In this document: in pieces, positions 1 to 9,205 of the stretch
Layout: every line of letters begins with the position of its first letter
Numbering within the stretch: position 1 is the first letter of the stretch
Origin: Planctomycetota bacterium
GTDB lineage: Bacteria; Planctomycetota; Phycisphaerae; Phycisphaerales; Phycisphaeraceae
DNA: 64,000 nucleotides
Direction: 5' to 3'
NCBI GenBank assembly: GCA_026386955.1
Contig: JAPLMQ010000295.1
Span: 23,561-87,560 of the forward strand
Notes under the pieces: model-generated
Seen by the model: the letters and a program-made list of their open reading frames with translations, nothing else
What the model was told of the DNA's origin: nothing
The model's database searches: none
Translations under genes and position numbers: made by a program

Positions 1-809
1 GGCGAGACCTCCACCACCACGACCATGTCGTCCATCTCGCCCGCGCTCGCCGGCGCGTAGCGAGCCTCCGCCATCCCGCGCGTCGCGTCGGCCGACACCA
101 GCACGCGGCCATCCAGCGTCTTGATCGTCACCCGCCGATTCGCGGGGCAGTCGAGTTCGAGGATGCCGACCTCGATCGACTCGGTCCCCTTGGGCAGGCA
201 GAAAAACCGCTTGGCGAAGAGGTCGTGGTGGCCGTGCATCCAGTCGGGCCCGCCGCTCACGCCGTAGGCCATGTCGGGCTCGGAGGTCGAGATGGTCGCG
301 TAGATGTTGGGCCCGCCGACGAGCACGAGGCGATAGACGCCCTTCCCGCCGTCCTTCAGGGCGCTGGCCTTCACGCTGTAGGTGAAGGTGCGCTTGGGCA
401 TCGCCGCGAGCCGCGTCGGCTCGGACCACTGGCTCCAAGGGATCGCCGGTCGCAGCCCGCGGCCATAGAGCGTGGCGTAATAAAACGCGTCGTGGTCCCA
501 CGCGCCGGGCGCGCCGCCGGGCTCGTTGGGGTTCACGCCGTCGTCGGGAATGACTTCGCGGACCAGCAGGTTTCCCGCGGGATCGTAGACCTTCACGAGC
601 ACCTCGCTCGGGCCGCGGACGACGTGGTTGATGTCGCGGATGTCGAGCGTGATGGCGAAGTCGCGTCCTTGGGAATTGTCGAAGAAATAGGCGATGTCGT
701 CGTAGAGCCGGTGCGTCGCGCCCTGGGCGTGCGCGGCCCGCGGCTGGACGATCGCGAGGAAAACAAAACAGAGAAGCGTGGCGAGGATTCGGCCGGAAAA
801 TCGAGGCAT
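1..809 (-). CDS. Secreted protein of unknown function, 3' end outside the window
   Basis: An uninterrupted minus-strand frame runs from an ATG at 809 to the left edge, giving 269 visible residues and no stop. It opens with a clear Sec signal peptide (hydrophobic core at residues 8-21, likely cleavage after AHA at residue 28). The mature part looks like a beta-rich extracellular domain: residues following the signal read GATHRLYDDIAYFFDN, and later segments suit beta sandwiches (VLVKVYDPAGNLLVREV, YRLVLVGGPNIYATI). No catalytic motif is recognised. The family is unknown to me. The neighbourhood of secreted glycan-degrading proteins makes a role in carbohydrate binding or cleavage plausible, but this is inference. 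A modest ribosome-binding site (ACGGAG) lies about 9 bases upstream. The frame was checked codon by codon over the first 130 residues. Confidence 0.8.
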   Translation of the reverse strand, partial: MPRFSGRILATLLCFVFLAIVQPRAAHAQGATHRLYDDIAYFFDNSQGRDFAITLDIRDINHVVRGPSEVLVKVYDPAGNLLVREVIPDDGVNPNEPGGAPGAWDHDAFYYATLYGRGLRPAIPWSQWSEPTRLAAMPKRTFTYSVKASALKDGGKGVYRLVLVGGPNIYATISTSEPDMAYGVSGGPDWMHGHHDLFAKRFFCLPKGTESIEVGILELDCPANRRVTIKTLDGRVLVSADATRGMAEARYAPASAGEMDDMVVVVEVS

Positions 810-1602
810 CGGCGGGGCTCCGTCAAGGAAGTCGAACAGGGAAAGCGGTCCGGGAAGACGATCGGAAAAGCGATTCGCGGGCGGCGTGGAGCGGGGCGAG
901 ATCAGGTAGGCGGCTCCGGGGGCGGGACCGGGGCCGGAGGTGGGTGGTTCGTACAACGACGCGTCGGCGCGGGCGATTGCAGCGGGCGATTTCCGGGTCG
1001 ATCTCGGGGTCGAGTTTAGACGCGATTCCGGGGTCGAATTCCGGGGGCGATTTCCGGAGGTGCAATCGGCTCCGGAACGGGCCCAAAATCGACACCCGCG
1101 GCTCGTCGATGAAGCTGGAGTCATGGCCGTTCCCATCTCGATAGAGGTCCTGTGCGGAAAAAAAGTGCGCCTCCTGTAAGACCCGCACAAGTGTCCGGCC
1201 AAATCCGGACAAGCCGGGTTTGGACCGCGCGCAACTCCTTGTTTTGGGGCTCGGCGGAATTTTTTTCAAAAAAATCTTGTGGCGTTTTTGACCTGAAAAC
1301 GAAGGTGGCGCGCCTGAAAATGCCCTTTAATGGACCGCCGGCCGCCGCCCTCTCCGCCGCCCACCCCTCGCCTCTGAGCCGCGCCTCTCCTGCTCCTTCC
1401 CGTCGACCCGATTTCACCCTCGTGGACGTCGGCGATGAAAGGCGTTCAGCCCAGGTTTGGTGTTCGATGCGCGGATTGACCCAGCGCTCGGTCGCCACGG
1501 CCGTCTTGTCCGCCCGTGGCAGCCACCCCGTTACAATCCTCTTCCCTTCATCCACACGCCCGCCGATTCCGCCTCTCCCCCCTCACCGCCGAGGCTCCCC
1601 TC
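810..1602. other. 793-bp gene-free region between divergent genes
   Basis: I see no convincing gene here; the long open frames that cross it are GC-driven. It should hold the divergent promoters for the genes starting at 809 (minus) and 1603 (plus). Structures visible: degenerate direct repeats of the theme CGATTCCGGGGTCGA at about 985-1075; a 6-bp-stem hairpin at 1193-1210 (GTCCGG / CCGGAC); and an AT-rich palindrome at 1259-1275 (ATTTTTTT, one base, AAAAAAAT), striking in such GC-rich DNA. A candidate -10 box TACAAT lies at 1532-1537, but I see no good -35 box at normal spacing. Confidence 0.5.
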
Positions 1603-3135
1603 ATGCTGATCGAATCCACCCGCCTTTTATTCCTCCTCTCCCTGGCGCTTGCCCTCACGCTCGCCATCGCGTCGCAGACCTTCGCCGACACCCCCGCCCC
1701 CGGAAACTCGCCCGCATCGAAGCCCTCCGCCCAACCCGCCACAAAACCCTCCGCCACCACAAAGCCGGCCGCCACCAAGCCCGCCGCGCCCGTCGTGAAG
1801 CATGCCGTCTCGCCCATCAAGGGGCCGGCCCCCGATCCCGCTTGGCCCAGCGACAAGCCGGTCCTCGTCTCCGACCGCGGCAGCGAACGCGCCACCACCG
1901 GCCCGGGCAACAACATCGTCACCCGCGACGGCCGGACCCACCTCGCCTGGCAGGAGGTCGACGCCACCGGCTACTACGACGTCGTGCGCACGCTCGACCG
2001 CGCGACGGGCAAGTGGTCCCCGATCTTCCGCGTCGGCCCCGCCAAGGACAACCACGCCCGCCCCGCGCTCGCCATCGACTCCCAAGGCTTCCTCCACCTG
2101 GTCATCGGCGGCCACGTCACGATGATGACCTACTACAAGAGCAAGTTGCCCAACGACGCCTCCGCGTGGGAGCGCCCCGTGGCGGTGGGCGTGGGCACCT
2201 ACCCGATGCTGATCTGCGGGGCCGACGACACCCTCGTGCTCGCCGCCCGGCACGACTCCGAGCCGCGCGGGCTCAACCTCTTCGTCAAAAAGGCGGGCGG
2301 GAACTGGCACGTGCGCGAGAACGTCTTCCAGCGCCGGGCCGACCACCCGGGCTACTCGGGCTTCAACGCCGCCCTGGCGTGGGGCCCCGATGGCAAGCGG
2401 CTGCACCTGGCGATCGACTCCTACGAGAGCGGCCGCGAGGTGGCGACGCGCGGGGTCTACCAGGCCGTCGCCTACATGTGCACCGACGACCTGGGCGTCA
2501 CCTGGCAAAAGGCCGACGGCTCGGCAATCCCCGCGAAGGCCACGACCGAGAAACTCGACATGATCGCGCAGGTCGATGTGGGGATGAAGCCCGTCTCGCC
2601 GCCGATCGCGCTGCGCAACGGCGGGCTGGTCGTCGACGCGAAGGGCAAGCCGTACGTCTACTTCATCGAGATCACGGAGAAGAAGCCCAAGGCGCGGCTG
2701 GTGACGCCGGGCGAGGACGGCAAGTGGCGCGACCTGCCTCTCGACGAGGCCTTCCGCAAGGCCTGGCCCGACGCCAAGCCCTCGGGCGCGCGCGGGAGCT
2801 TGAGCATGACCGCCGACGGGGCGATGCACGTCCTTTTCATGATCGAGCCCGCCGGCGCCCGCGACGACCGCCCCAACCCCGAGGACGAGAAGTTCGACGG
2901 GAACTACGGCGTCGGCCTGCTCTCGACCAGCGACGGCGGGCAGACCTTCACGCCCCGCAACCTCCTGCCCTTCAACCCCGAGGCCAGCACCAGCCTGAGC
3001 AACATCGAGCGCCAGACGGGGCACAACGACCTGAAGGACCGACTGCCCAGCGCGCTTTGGATGGATGGGTTGCAGCGGTACCCCAAGCCGGACGAGTACA
3101 TCAATACGAGGGTGTATTGGACGCAGCCGAGGTGA
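1603..3135 (+). CDS. Secreted BNR-type beta-propeller protein, probable polysaccharide lyase or sialidase-like enzyme
   Basis: A 510-residue protein. The ATG at 1603 is preferred over the in-frame ATG at 1516 because it places a signal peptide at the N-terminus (hydrophobic residues 8-24, ending near SQTFAD). Residues about 29-65 are a Lys/Pro/Ala/Thr-rich linker, followed by a propeller-like domain. The motif DNHARPALAIDSQGFLHLV is typical of the BNR_4 family, used in several lyases acting on uronic-acid polysaccharides, and Asp-box-like strings such as STSDGGQTF occur near the C-terminus. No active site can be assigned by eye. A role in extracellular breakdown of acidic polysaccharides fits the following heparinase-like gene. 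A repeat element begins about 40 bp after the stop. Confidence 0.75.
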   Translation: MLIESTRLLFLLSLALALTLAIASQTFADTPAPGNSPASKPSAQPATKPSATTKPAATKPAAPVVKHAVSPIKGPAPDPAWPSDKPVLVSDRGSERATTGPGNNIVTRDGRTHLAWQEVDATGYYDVVRTLDRATGKWSPIFRVGPAKDNHARPALAIDSQGFLHLVIGGHVTMMTYYKSKLPNDASAWERPVAVGVGTYPMLICGADDTLVLAARHDSEPRGLNLFVKKAGGNWHVRENVFQRRADHPGYSGFNAALAWGPDGKRLHLAIDSYESGREVATRGVYQAVAYMCTDDLGVTWQKADGSAIPAKATTEKLDMIAQVDVGMKPVSPPIALRNGGLVVDAKGKPYVYFIEITEKKPKARLVTPGEDGKWRDLPLDEAFRKAWPDAKPSGARGSLSMTADGAMHVLFMIEPAGARDDRPNPEDEKFDGNYGVGLLSTSDGGQTFTPRNLLPFNPEASTSLSNIERQTGHNDLKDRLPSALWMDGLQRYPKPDEYINTRVYWTQPR

Positions 3136-3173
3136 ATGCGGTTTTGTAGGGTGGGTTGAGCGTCCGTCGCCTC

Positions 3174-3427
3174 CTCCCATCAGGCGCAGCCTGATCCATT
3201 CCGGGGGCAGAGACGGACACTGTGTGTCCGAAGACGGGGCGAGGCGGTACTCCGCCGCGCGAATCGTCGGCCGCCATGAACCGTCCGGTTCCACGCGCGG
3301 CCTGCGTCAAAAGGCTTGTTTTCGGGCGCGTCGCGTGCTCATGACGGCTTCAACGACGCCCGCACGTCGCGCGGGCGGAGTACCGCCTCGCCCGGTCTTC
3401 GGGGACACAGTCCCCGTCTCTGATCAG
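3174..3427. repeat. Family A inverted-repeat element, copy 1 (right end truncated)
   Basis: About 254 bp that recurs at 5669-5931, 12051-12328 and 40478-40745. It begins with a small hairpin (ATCAGGC GCA GCCTGAT). It carries GACGGACACTGTGTGTCCG on the left and the roughly inverted GGGGACACAGTCCCCGTCTC on the right. Inner arms GGCGGTACTCCGCC and GGCGGAGTACCGCC are also inverted. The right terminal hairpin present in the 12051 copy is missing here. It lies about 40 bp after the BNR gene stop and fills most of the gap before the heparinase-like gene. Confidence 0.85.
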
Positions 3428-3507
3428 ACAAGAGCGCTCGCTCGCGACCTTCGGCGCGAATCCGTATATCCTCGTCGCATTCCCCCACCTCCCTCGAACG
3501 GAACCCC

Positions 3508-5622
3508 ATGCCGCTCTCCCCCGCGCTGGCGCGTCGCATCAAGAGACTGCAGGCCCGCAGGCGGATCGATCCGCGCGAGGCGGGCACGCTGCTGGACATG
3601 TTCCACGCCGACCGGGCCGAGACGCCTGCGAGCGCCGCGTTCATCGAGCGCTACCTGCCCGCGCCGGGGTCGATGCCGACGCGCCACGCCAAGGGCGGGA
3701 TGCTGGCCGGGGCGGGCGAGATCGCCGCGGCCCGCAAGCGGATCAAGAGCGACCCGGTCAGCGCCTCGCTCTGGAAACAACTTCGCGAACGCTGCGCCGG
3801 CTACATGACGCGGGGCCATGCGGATTTCATCGACTGGACCCAGCGCAAGAACGTGAAGCTCTGGGACCGCAGGCAGGGGCATTGGAAGCTGACGCTCGCG
3901 GTGCAGGACCTCGCCTGGGCGGGAGCGATCGGGAATGAGCCGGCGCTGGGGAAATTCGCGGCCAACATCCTGCTCACCATCGCCCGCCACCGCCAGGGCT
4001 GGGGCCCGATGCACTGCAACTACGGCAGGCCCTACAAAGGCTGGCTCTTCGACAACCTGCTCGACCTGGGGCACATCACGCTCGGGTCGGCCATCGCCTA
4101 CAGCCTCGTGCGCCCGTCAATGAAGGCCGACGACCGCGCGGAGATCGCCGCCTATTTCGAGCCTTATTTCCACAAGGCGCTGACGCACCGGCACGAGAGC
4201 CTGCACGCGCCGGGGAACAACTTCGCCCCCATCGGCTTCGGCGGCGCGGGGCTGATGGCGCTGGCCCTCTGCGACGACTACCCCGCGGTCCGCCGGGGGG
4301 CGTTGCACGAGGCGCTCATGTGGGCCGAGGCTTATTCGCTTTTTACGCTCGACCACGTCGCGGGGAACGACGGCGGGCCGATCGAGGGCTCGGGCTACGG
4401 ATCGGCCTCGCTCTACTACATCACGCTCTTCGCGCTGGCGCTCAAGCGCGCGGGCGGGCGCGACCTCTTCGCCCACCCGACGCTCCGCCGACTCGCCCGC
4501 TACATGGCGGTGGAGTCGCTCCCCGGGGGCGGGGCGATCAACAACTTCAACGACAACCACTACTGGACGCACACCTGCTTCTGGCCCCTGGTCGCGCGGC
4601 AGAGCGGCGAACCGCTGGGCGATTGGGTCTGGTTCAACCACGCAGGTCCGGGCTCCGACGGCTCCGAGCCGCGCGACCCCGCCTTCATCTCCGAGCTCCC
4701 CTACCTCCTGCTCTTCCGCGAGCCCGCCAACGATGGCCTGACGCCCGAGAAACTCAAGCTCCCGCGCGTGCACCACTTCAGCGGGCTCGACCATCTCACC
4801 GCCCGCACCGGGTGGGAGCGGAATGATTTGCACCTGACGTTCCAATGCACCCAGCCGCCCAAGCACGCGCACACCCAGCAGGATCGGCTGAACTACACGC
4901 TCTACGCGCTGGGCGAGTGCTTCGTCGTCGACTCGGGCTACGGCATGGTGCCGCTCCCCGGCTCGAGCGAGGTCAAGCGCATGGGCGTGCATGGCGAGTC
5001 GCACAACCAGGTGCTCATCGACGGCAAGGGGCAGGAGGCGAAGAAGGGCGCGGAGGCGGGTGGGATTCTGCGCTGGGAGCGCGTCGACGCGAAGGATGGC
5101 GAGTGGGTTATTGCGGTCGGCGACGCGACGGGGTCGTATGAGGCGGCGACGCTCGCGCGGCGGCTGATCGCGGTGCGGTTGACGGCCGATCGGCCGGTGG
5201 TCGTGCAGGTCGATTGGATCGTCCCCCGCGTGGCGGGCCTGCACCGATTCGACACGCTGCTGCAGACGGGCAAGGGGAACCGCGTGAAAGTTGGTTCGGG
5301 CGGACAGGCCACGCTGGTGGGCGGGCGCGTCGGCGGCGTGTTGAACGTCTGCCACGCGGCGACGTCGCCGAGCAAGGCCAGCGTTGATACGTGGATCGAC
5401 CATCCCCGGCTGCGGTTCGCGTCTCGCTCGCGCGAGCATGTCGCGGTGACGGTGTTGGCGGGCGGGAAGGTGACGCGCACGCGCGGCGGGAAGGGGTTGG
5501 GCGTGGGGTGGAGCGACGCGGGCGGGAGCGGCGAGGTGCGCGCGGTGCAAGCGGGGCGCGGCGGGAAGGCGGGGACGTTGACGGTGACGATCGCGCCGGC
5601 GGAGATCAGGGTGGAGGTGTGA
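3508..5622 (+). CDS. Heparinase II/III-like protein, probably cytoplasmic
   Basis: A 704-residue protein with no signal peptide or membrane segment. The N-terminal two thirds resemble the alpha/alpha toroid of the heparinase II/III and alginate-lyase superfamily. The beta-sandwich part begins near residue 440 and contains HAHTQQDRLNYTLYALGE followed by VVDSGYG, which matches the conserved core of the heparinase II/III-like domain (His, Asp, Asn, and the Asp-x-Gly-Tyr-Gly turn). Family members cleave uronic-acid-containing glycans by beta-elimination; the exact substrate cannot be read from the sequence. The absence of a signal peptide suggests action on imported oligosaccharides. The start at 3508 gives the family-like N-terminus; a weak TATATC box lies near 3463. 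The gene is flanked on both sides by family A repeats. Confidence 0.8.
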   Translation: MPLSPALARRIKRLQARRRIDPREAGTLLDMFHADRAETPASAAFIERYLPAPGSMPTRHAKGGMLAGAGEIAAARKRIKSDPVSASLWKQLRERCAGYMTRGHADFIDWTQRKNVKLWDRRQGHWKLTLAVQDLAWAGAIGNEPALGKFAANILLTIARHRQGWGPMHCNYGRPYKGWLFDNLLDLGHITLGSAIAYSLVRPSMKADDRAEIAAYFEPYFHKALTHRHESLHAPGNNFAPIGFGGAGLMALALCDDYPAVRRGALHEALMWAEAYSLFTLDHVAGNDGGPIEGSGYGSASLYYITLFALALKRAGGRDLFAHPTLRRLARYMAVESLPGGGAINNFNDNHYWTHTCFWPLVARQSGEPLGDWVWFNHAGPGSDGSEPRDPAFISELPYLLLFREPANDGLTPEKLKLPRVHHFSGLDHLTARTGWERNDLHLTFQCTQPPKHAHTQQDRLNYTLYALGECFVVDSGYGMVPLPGSSEVKRMGVHGESHNQVLIDGKGQEAKKGAEAGGILRWERVDAKDGEWVIAVGDATGSYEAATLARRLIAVRLTADRPVVVQVDWIVPRVAGLHRFDTLLQTGKGNRVKVGSGGQATLVGGRVGGVLNVCHAATSPSKASVDTWIDHPRLRFASRSREHVAVTVLAGGKVTRTRGGKGLGVGWSDAGGSGEVRAVQAGRGGKAGTLTVTIAPAEIRVEV

Positions 5623-5668
5623 GGCGGAGTGGGTTGCGGGCGGGAGGGCGAGGTTGAATGTTCGCCTT

Positions 5669-5931
5669 CTCCCATCAGGCGCAGCCTGATCCATTCCGGG
5701 GGCAGAGACGGACACTGTGTGTCCGAAGACGGGGCGAGGCGGTACTCCGCCGCGCGAATCGTCGGCCGCCATGAACCGTCCGGTTCCACGCGCGGCCTGC
5801 GTCAACAGGCTTGATTTGCGGCGCGTCGCGTGCTCATGACGGCGTCAACGCCGCCCGCACTTCGCGCGGCGGAGTACCGCCTCGCCCTGATTTCGGGGTC
5901 ACAGTCCCCGTCTCTGATCAGACAAAGGCGT
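5669..5931. repeat. Family A inverted-repeat element, copy 2
   Basis: About 263 bp, nearly identical to the copy at 3174-3427, including the left hairpin, the CTGTGTGTCC motif, and the inverted GGCGGTACTCCGCC / GGCGGAGTACCGCC arms. It sits exactly between two converging genes: 46 bp after the heparinase-like stop and 17 bp from the stop of the GH42-like gene on the other strand. Its symmetry could let the transcript act as a bidirectional terminator. Confidence 0.85.
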
Positions 5932-5947
5932 TTCAACAGGGCCCCCT

Positions 5948-8900
5948 TCACCGCGTCAACACCACGTAGTCCGCCTCGTCGAGGTCGACGCTGAACGTCG
6001 CCGCCCCTTCGGCGAACTTCACCGGCAAATCCTGCTGGCGCTGGACCGACTTGGCCGCCTTCGGCGCGGCGGGCATCTTCACCGTCACCGTCAGGCCCTT
6101 GATCGGGGCGTTGGTCCAGTTGACCAGCGTCACCAGCGTGCCCGCGGGGGAGTCGATGACCACGGGCTCGACGAGCGGGTTGGAGCAGACGACGTCGCGC
6201 GGGACGCTCGCGGCGTCGATGCCCAGGCGGGCGAGCTTGGTGGCGGCGGGGGCGAAGTCGACGGGGTTGTAGACGGTGTGCCGCCCCCCGCGGGCGTAGG
6301 GGATGACCTTGAGCGCGGTCTTCATGTAGGAGACGCCCGCGAGCGTGCCGACGGCGAAGGCCTTGCCCTTGCCGTGCGCGTTGACCGTGGCGGCGGGGCT
6401 GCCGTCGCTCCAGGTGCCGAGGACTTTTGCCCCGGCCGGCGTGAGCACCTGCTTCATCGCGATGGCGGGGATCGCCTCGCCGGCGAGCGTGAGGGTGTCG
6501 ATCGGCTTGGCGAGCGGGAGCTCGAGCAGCGGGCGGATGACGTAGTGGTCCTTCGAGGCGGGGCTGGCCTTGAGGCCCAGCAGTTGGGCCATGCGTTCGT
6601 CGGCCTCGTCGAACTGGTTGCGGGCCCCGCAGCCGGCGTCGGCGAAGAGGACGCCGCCCTCGTTCACCCAGGCGTCGAGCTTCGCGACCGCGCGGTGGTC
6701 GGCCCACTCGCCGGCGAAGTAGACGGCGTCGAAGTTCTTCAGGCAGCCGTCCATGATGTCGTCCTCGGTGATCAGCTCGGGGTTGTGCCCGGCGTGCTTG
6801 AGCGCGAGGAAGAGCATCTGCTGCTCGAGCCGGCAGAGGATCTGGGCGGTGATGGGCGGGAGTTCCGTGCCGTCCTTGGCCTTGCGCGGCGTCATGGCGT
6901 TGGCGCACAGGGCGACGAAGGGGTCCTTCGCGGCGTCGACCTTGACGCGGGCCTCGTTGAAGGCGGTCGCCCGGCTGAGGACGACGCCGACGCGCCCGAC
7001 GCGGCGGACGCCGTGGCGGGAGATCTTCTCGACCTCGCCGGAGTCGAAGATCGATTCGTGGAGGACGCGGAAGATGTCGTTGTAGCCCCAGGAGACGAAG
7101 TTCTCCGTCCACAGCTCCTGCGGGCCGACCCAGAAGCTGTCGATGTGGGCGGCGCCGGAGCCGACGGCGAAGACCATGCTGCGGCGGAGGTTCTCGGGGG
7201 TCTGGCCCGGGGCATGGGGCATGACGTAGAAGTGGATGAGCTGGTGGTTGTACTTGGTCGCGCAGTGCATCGTGGCGAACATCCAGGAGATCATCTGCGG
7301 GACCTGCGGGACGCTGAAGATGTAGTCCTCGGCCCAGTACATCGTCATGCCGTTGTGCCTGAAGATGTCGACCCACTGGTTGAGCGCGCCGTAGTACTGC
7401 GGCTGGCCGTGGGGCGAGTAGTTGGCGCCGGTCTGGACCTGCGGGCCGAAGAGCTTCCGGGCCAGTTGGGTCATCTCGCGGAAATGGGCGAAGCGCTGCT
7501 CGTCGGAGAAGAGGTTGGCGTACCAGCCGACATGGGGGTTGGCGTCGTGGTCCGTGAGCAGCGCCTTGTCGATGGGCAGGCCCAGGTCGGCCTCGGTGAT
7601 GCCGTGCTCCTTGAGCCAGGCGGTGAAGGCCGTCTGCATCGCGGGGTCGGCGAAGTCGATCCTGCCGATGGTGATCTCGTCGCCGAAGGAGATCGTGTTC
7701 ATGCGGGCCCGCGACTTGTCGTCCATGTTCTGGGCGAGCCCTTCGATGCCGGCGGGGGTCTTGGCGTGCTGGTGGTAGCCGTCCACCTCCAGGTGCGTGT
7801 AGGGGTCAGGCAGGCCGGTGTTGTAGCCCAAGGCGTCCTTGAGCGCCATGAGCCAGTCCTGGCCTCCCAGGAAGGAGCCGAAGTAGGCGATTTCCGCGGG
7901 TTTTTTGCCGCCGTTGACGGTGCGCCACTTCTTGCAGAGGGCGACGACCTGGGCGGCGAGGTCGCGGCTGGGCATGACGCGGGCGGCCTTGTTCCAGGTG
8001 ATGTCGATGGGAACGTTGACGGCCTCGCCGTTGACGACCTTCATGTCGCCGACGAGCTCCTTGCCCTCGGCGTCGCGCGCGAACTGGACGGGGACGACGG
8101 TGGCGTCGGGGAGCGTCAGCCAGACGCCCTCGTTGTGGAGGAGGCGGAGGTTTGGGCCGATGTCGACCCAAGGGCTCCACTGCCCGGGGGGCACGGGCGC
8201 GCCGGGGAGCTTGCCCTTGCCGCCTGCGTAGCCGCCGGGCTGGTAGTGCCCCTTGCGGAGCCAGGCGATCTCGGCGGGCTCGGCGGTGGAGTTCTGGAAG
8301 CGGATGTAGAGGTGGGCCGCCTGCAGGGCGTCGATGGCGAAGAGGGTGGCGGGCGTGCCGCGGGTCGGGGCGTCGGCGGGGTTGGTGGTGAGGAGGATGA
8401 AGTCGACGAAGCGGTCGCCGGCCGGGGCGGGGTTGGCGACGGCGGTGATGCGGATCTCGGCGTTGCCGACCTCGAGCTTGGCGCGGGCCTCGTCGGGCGA
8501 CTCGGCGGTGTCGTGGTCGGAGCCCCAGTACCACCACAGTTCGGTGCTGCGCGCGCCGAAGCTCCAGAGCCGGGGCGTGCCGCGCTTGCCGTAGACGTGG
8601 GTGAAGACGGTCTTGCCGTTCTGGACGACGTCGACTTGGTGGAGGTAGTTGAAGTAAGGCGGGGCCTGGTACTTGCTCCAGACGCGGTAGTCGCCCGCGG
8701 CGGTGACGACGACGGATTGGGTGGCGACGGAGCCGACGGCGGAGGCGGGCGCGCCGAGGAGGCCGCCGTGGGTCGACCACATCCCGCCGTAGGTGTGGCT
8801 GGCGTAGCTGTCGTCCTGGTGGGTGGGCTTCCAGCCCTTGTCGTCGAGGGGCTTGAAGGCCTCGCCCTCGGCGACGATCTGGTCGAAGGTCGGCGCGGGG

Positions 8901-9052
8901 GGCTTCGGAGCCGCGGGCTTGGCGGCGGCTTTCGCGGGCTTGGCGGAGGCGGGGGCGGTGGCGGGCGCGTCGGGCAATGCGGAGGCGACGCCGGCGAGGC
9001 CGAGGAGGAGGGCCGCGAAGGCGAGGAGGCGACGCGCGGGGAGGTGGGTCAT
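5948..9052 (-). CDS. Large secreted beta-galactosidase/GH42-like protein
   Basis: A 1034-residue protein with a signal peptide (residues 1-25, ending GVASA) and an Ala/Pro/Lys-rich linker to about residue 55. Residues about 65-220 form a beta-rich, carbohydrate-binding-like domain. A middle region (about 370-720) looks like a TIM-barrel glycosidase with aromatic and acidic motifs such as FGDEITIGRIDF and MTMYWAEDY. The C-terminal third has an alpha/beta segment (NFDAVYFAGEWADHRAV, GGVLFADAGCG) resembling the glutamine-amidotransferase-like trimerisation domain of GH42 beta-galactosidases. The assignment rests on this architecture rather than on proven catalytic residues, so a diverged or non-catalytic role is possible. 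It converges on the heparinase-like gene and diverges from the aldolase gene at 9206. Confidence 0.6.
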   Translation of the reverse strand: MTHLPARRLLAFAALLLGLAGVASALPDAPATAPASAKPAKAAAKPAAPKPPAPTFDQIVAEGEAFKPLDDKGWKPTHQDDSYASHTYGGMWSTHGGLLGAPASAVGSVATQSVVVTAAGDYRVWSKYQAPPYFNYLHQVDVVQNGKTVFTHVYGKRGTPRLWSFGARSTELWWYWGSDHDTAESPDEARAKLEVGNAEIRITAVANPAPAGDRFVDFILLTTNPADAPTRGTPATLFAIDALQAAHLYIRFQNSTAEPAEIAWLRKGHYQPGGYAGGKGKLPGAPVPPGQWSPWVDIGPNLRLLHNEGVWLTLPDATVVPVQFARDAEGKELVGDMKVVNGEAVNVPIDITWNKAARVMPSRDLAAQVVALCKKWRTVNGGKKPAEIAYFGSFLGGQDWLMALKDALGYNTGLPDPYTHLEVDGYHQHAKTPAGIEGLAQNMDDKSRARMNTISFGDEITIGRIDFADPAMQTAFTAWLKEHGITEADLGLPIDKALLTDHDANPHVGWYANLFSDEQRFAHFREMTQLARKLFGPQVQTGANYSPHGQPQYYGALNQWVDIFRHNGMTMYWAEDYIFSVPQVPQMISWMFATMHCATKYNHQLIHFYVMPHAPGQTPENLRRSMVFAVGSGAAHIDSFWVGPQELWTENFVSWGYNDIFRVLHESIFDSGEVEKISRHGVRRVGRVGVVLSRATAFNEARVKVDAAKDPFVALCANAMTPRKAKDGTELPPITAQILCRLEQQMLFLALKHAGHNPELITEDDIMDGCLKNFDAVYFAGEWADHRAVAKLDAWVNEGGVLFADAGCGARNQFDEADERMAQLLGLKASPASKDHYVIRPLLELPLAKPIDTLTLAGEAIPAIAMKQVLTPAGAKVLGTWSDGSPAATVNAHGKGKAFAVGTLAGVSYMKTALKVIPYARGGRHTVYNPVDFAPAATKLARLGIDAASVPRDVVCSNPLVEPVVIDSPAGTLVTLVNWTNAPIKGLTVTVKMPAAPKAAKSVQRQQDLPVKFAEGAATFSVDLDEADYVVLTR

Positions 9053-9205
9053 GGGGATGAATCCTGCGAAAAAATCGGCCGGCGCGGGCTGGGATGGAGC
9101 GTCATCGTAGCAACGTCCCGCGCTGTGGTATCATGCCCCGCTTTCCCGACTTTTCCCCCGTCCGCCCGCCGGCGCGAGCCTCACGCGGGCCCCTCGGAGG
9201 TCCCC

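Noticed and set aside
1152..3149. 665-residue plus-strand frame overlapping the BNR-type gene
   Set aside because: Arg/Pro/His-rich composition without domain features; it overlaps the frame with a signal peptide and propeller motifs, so it is GC-driven shadow.
6278..9205. Long plus-strand frame leading into the aldolase gene
   Set aside because: It is antisense to the GH42-like gene. The aldolase has its own ATG and ribosome-binding site at 9206, and similarity starts there.
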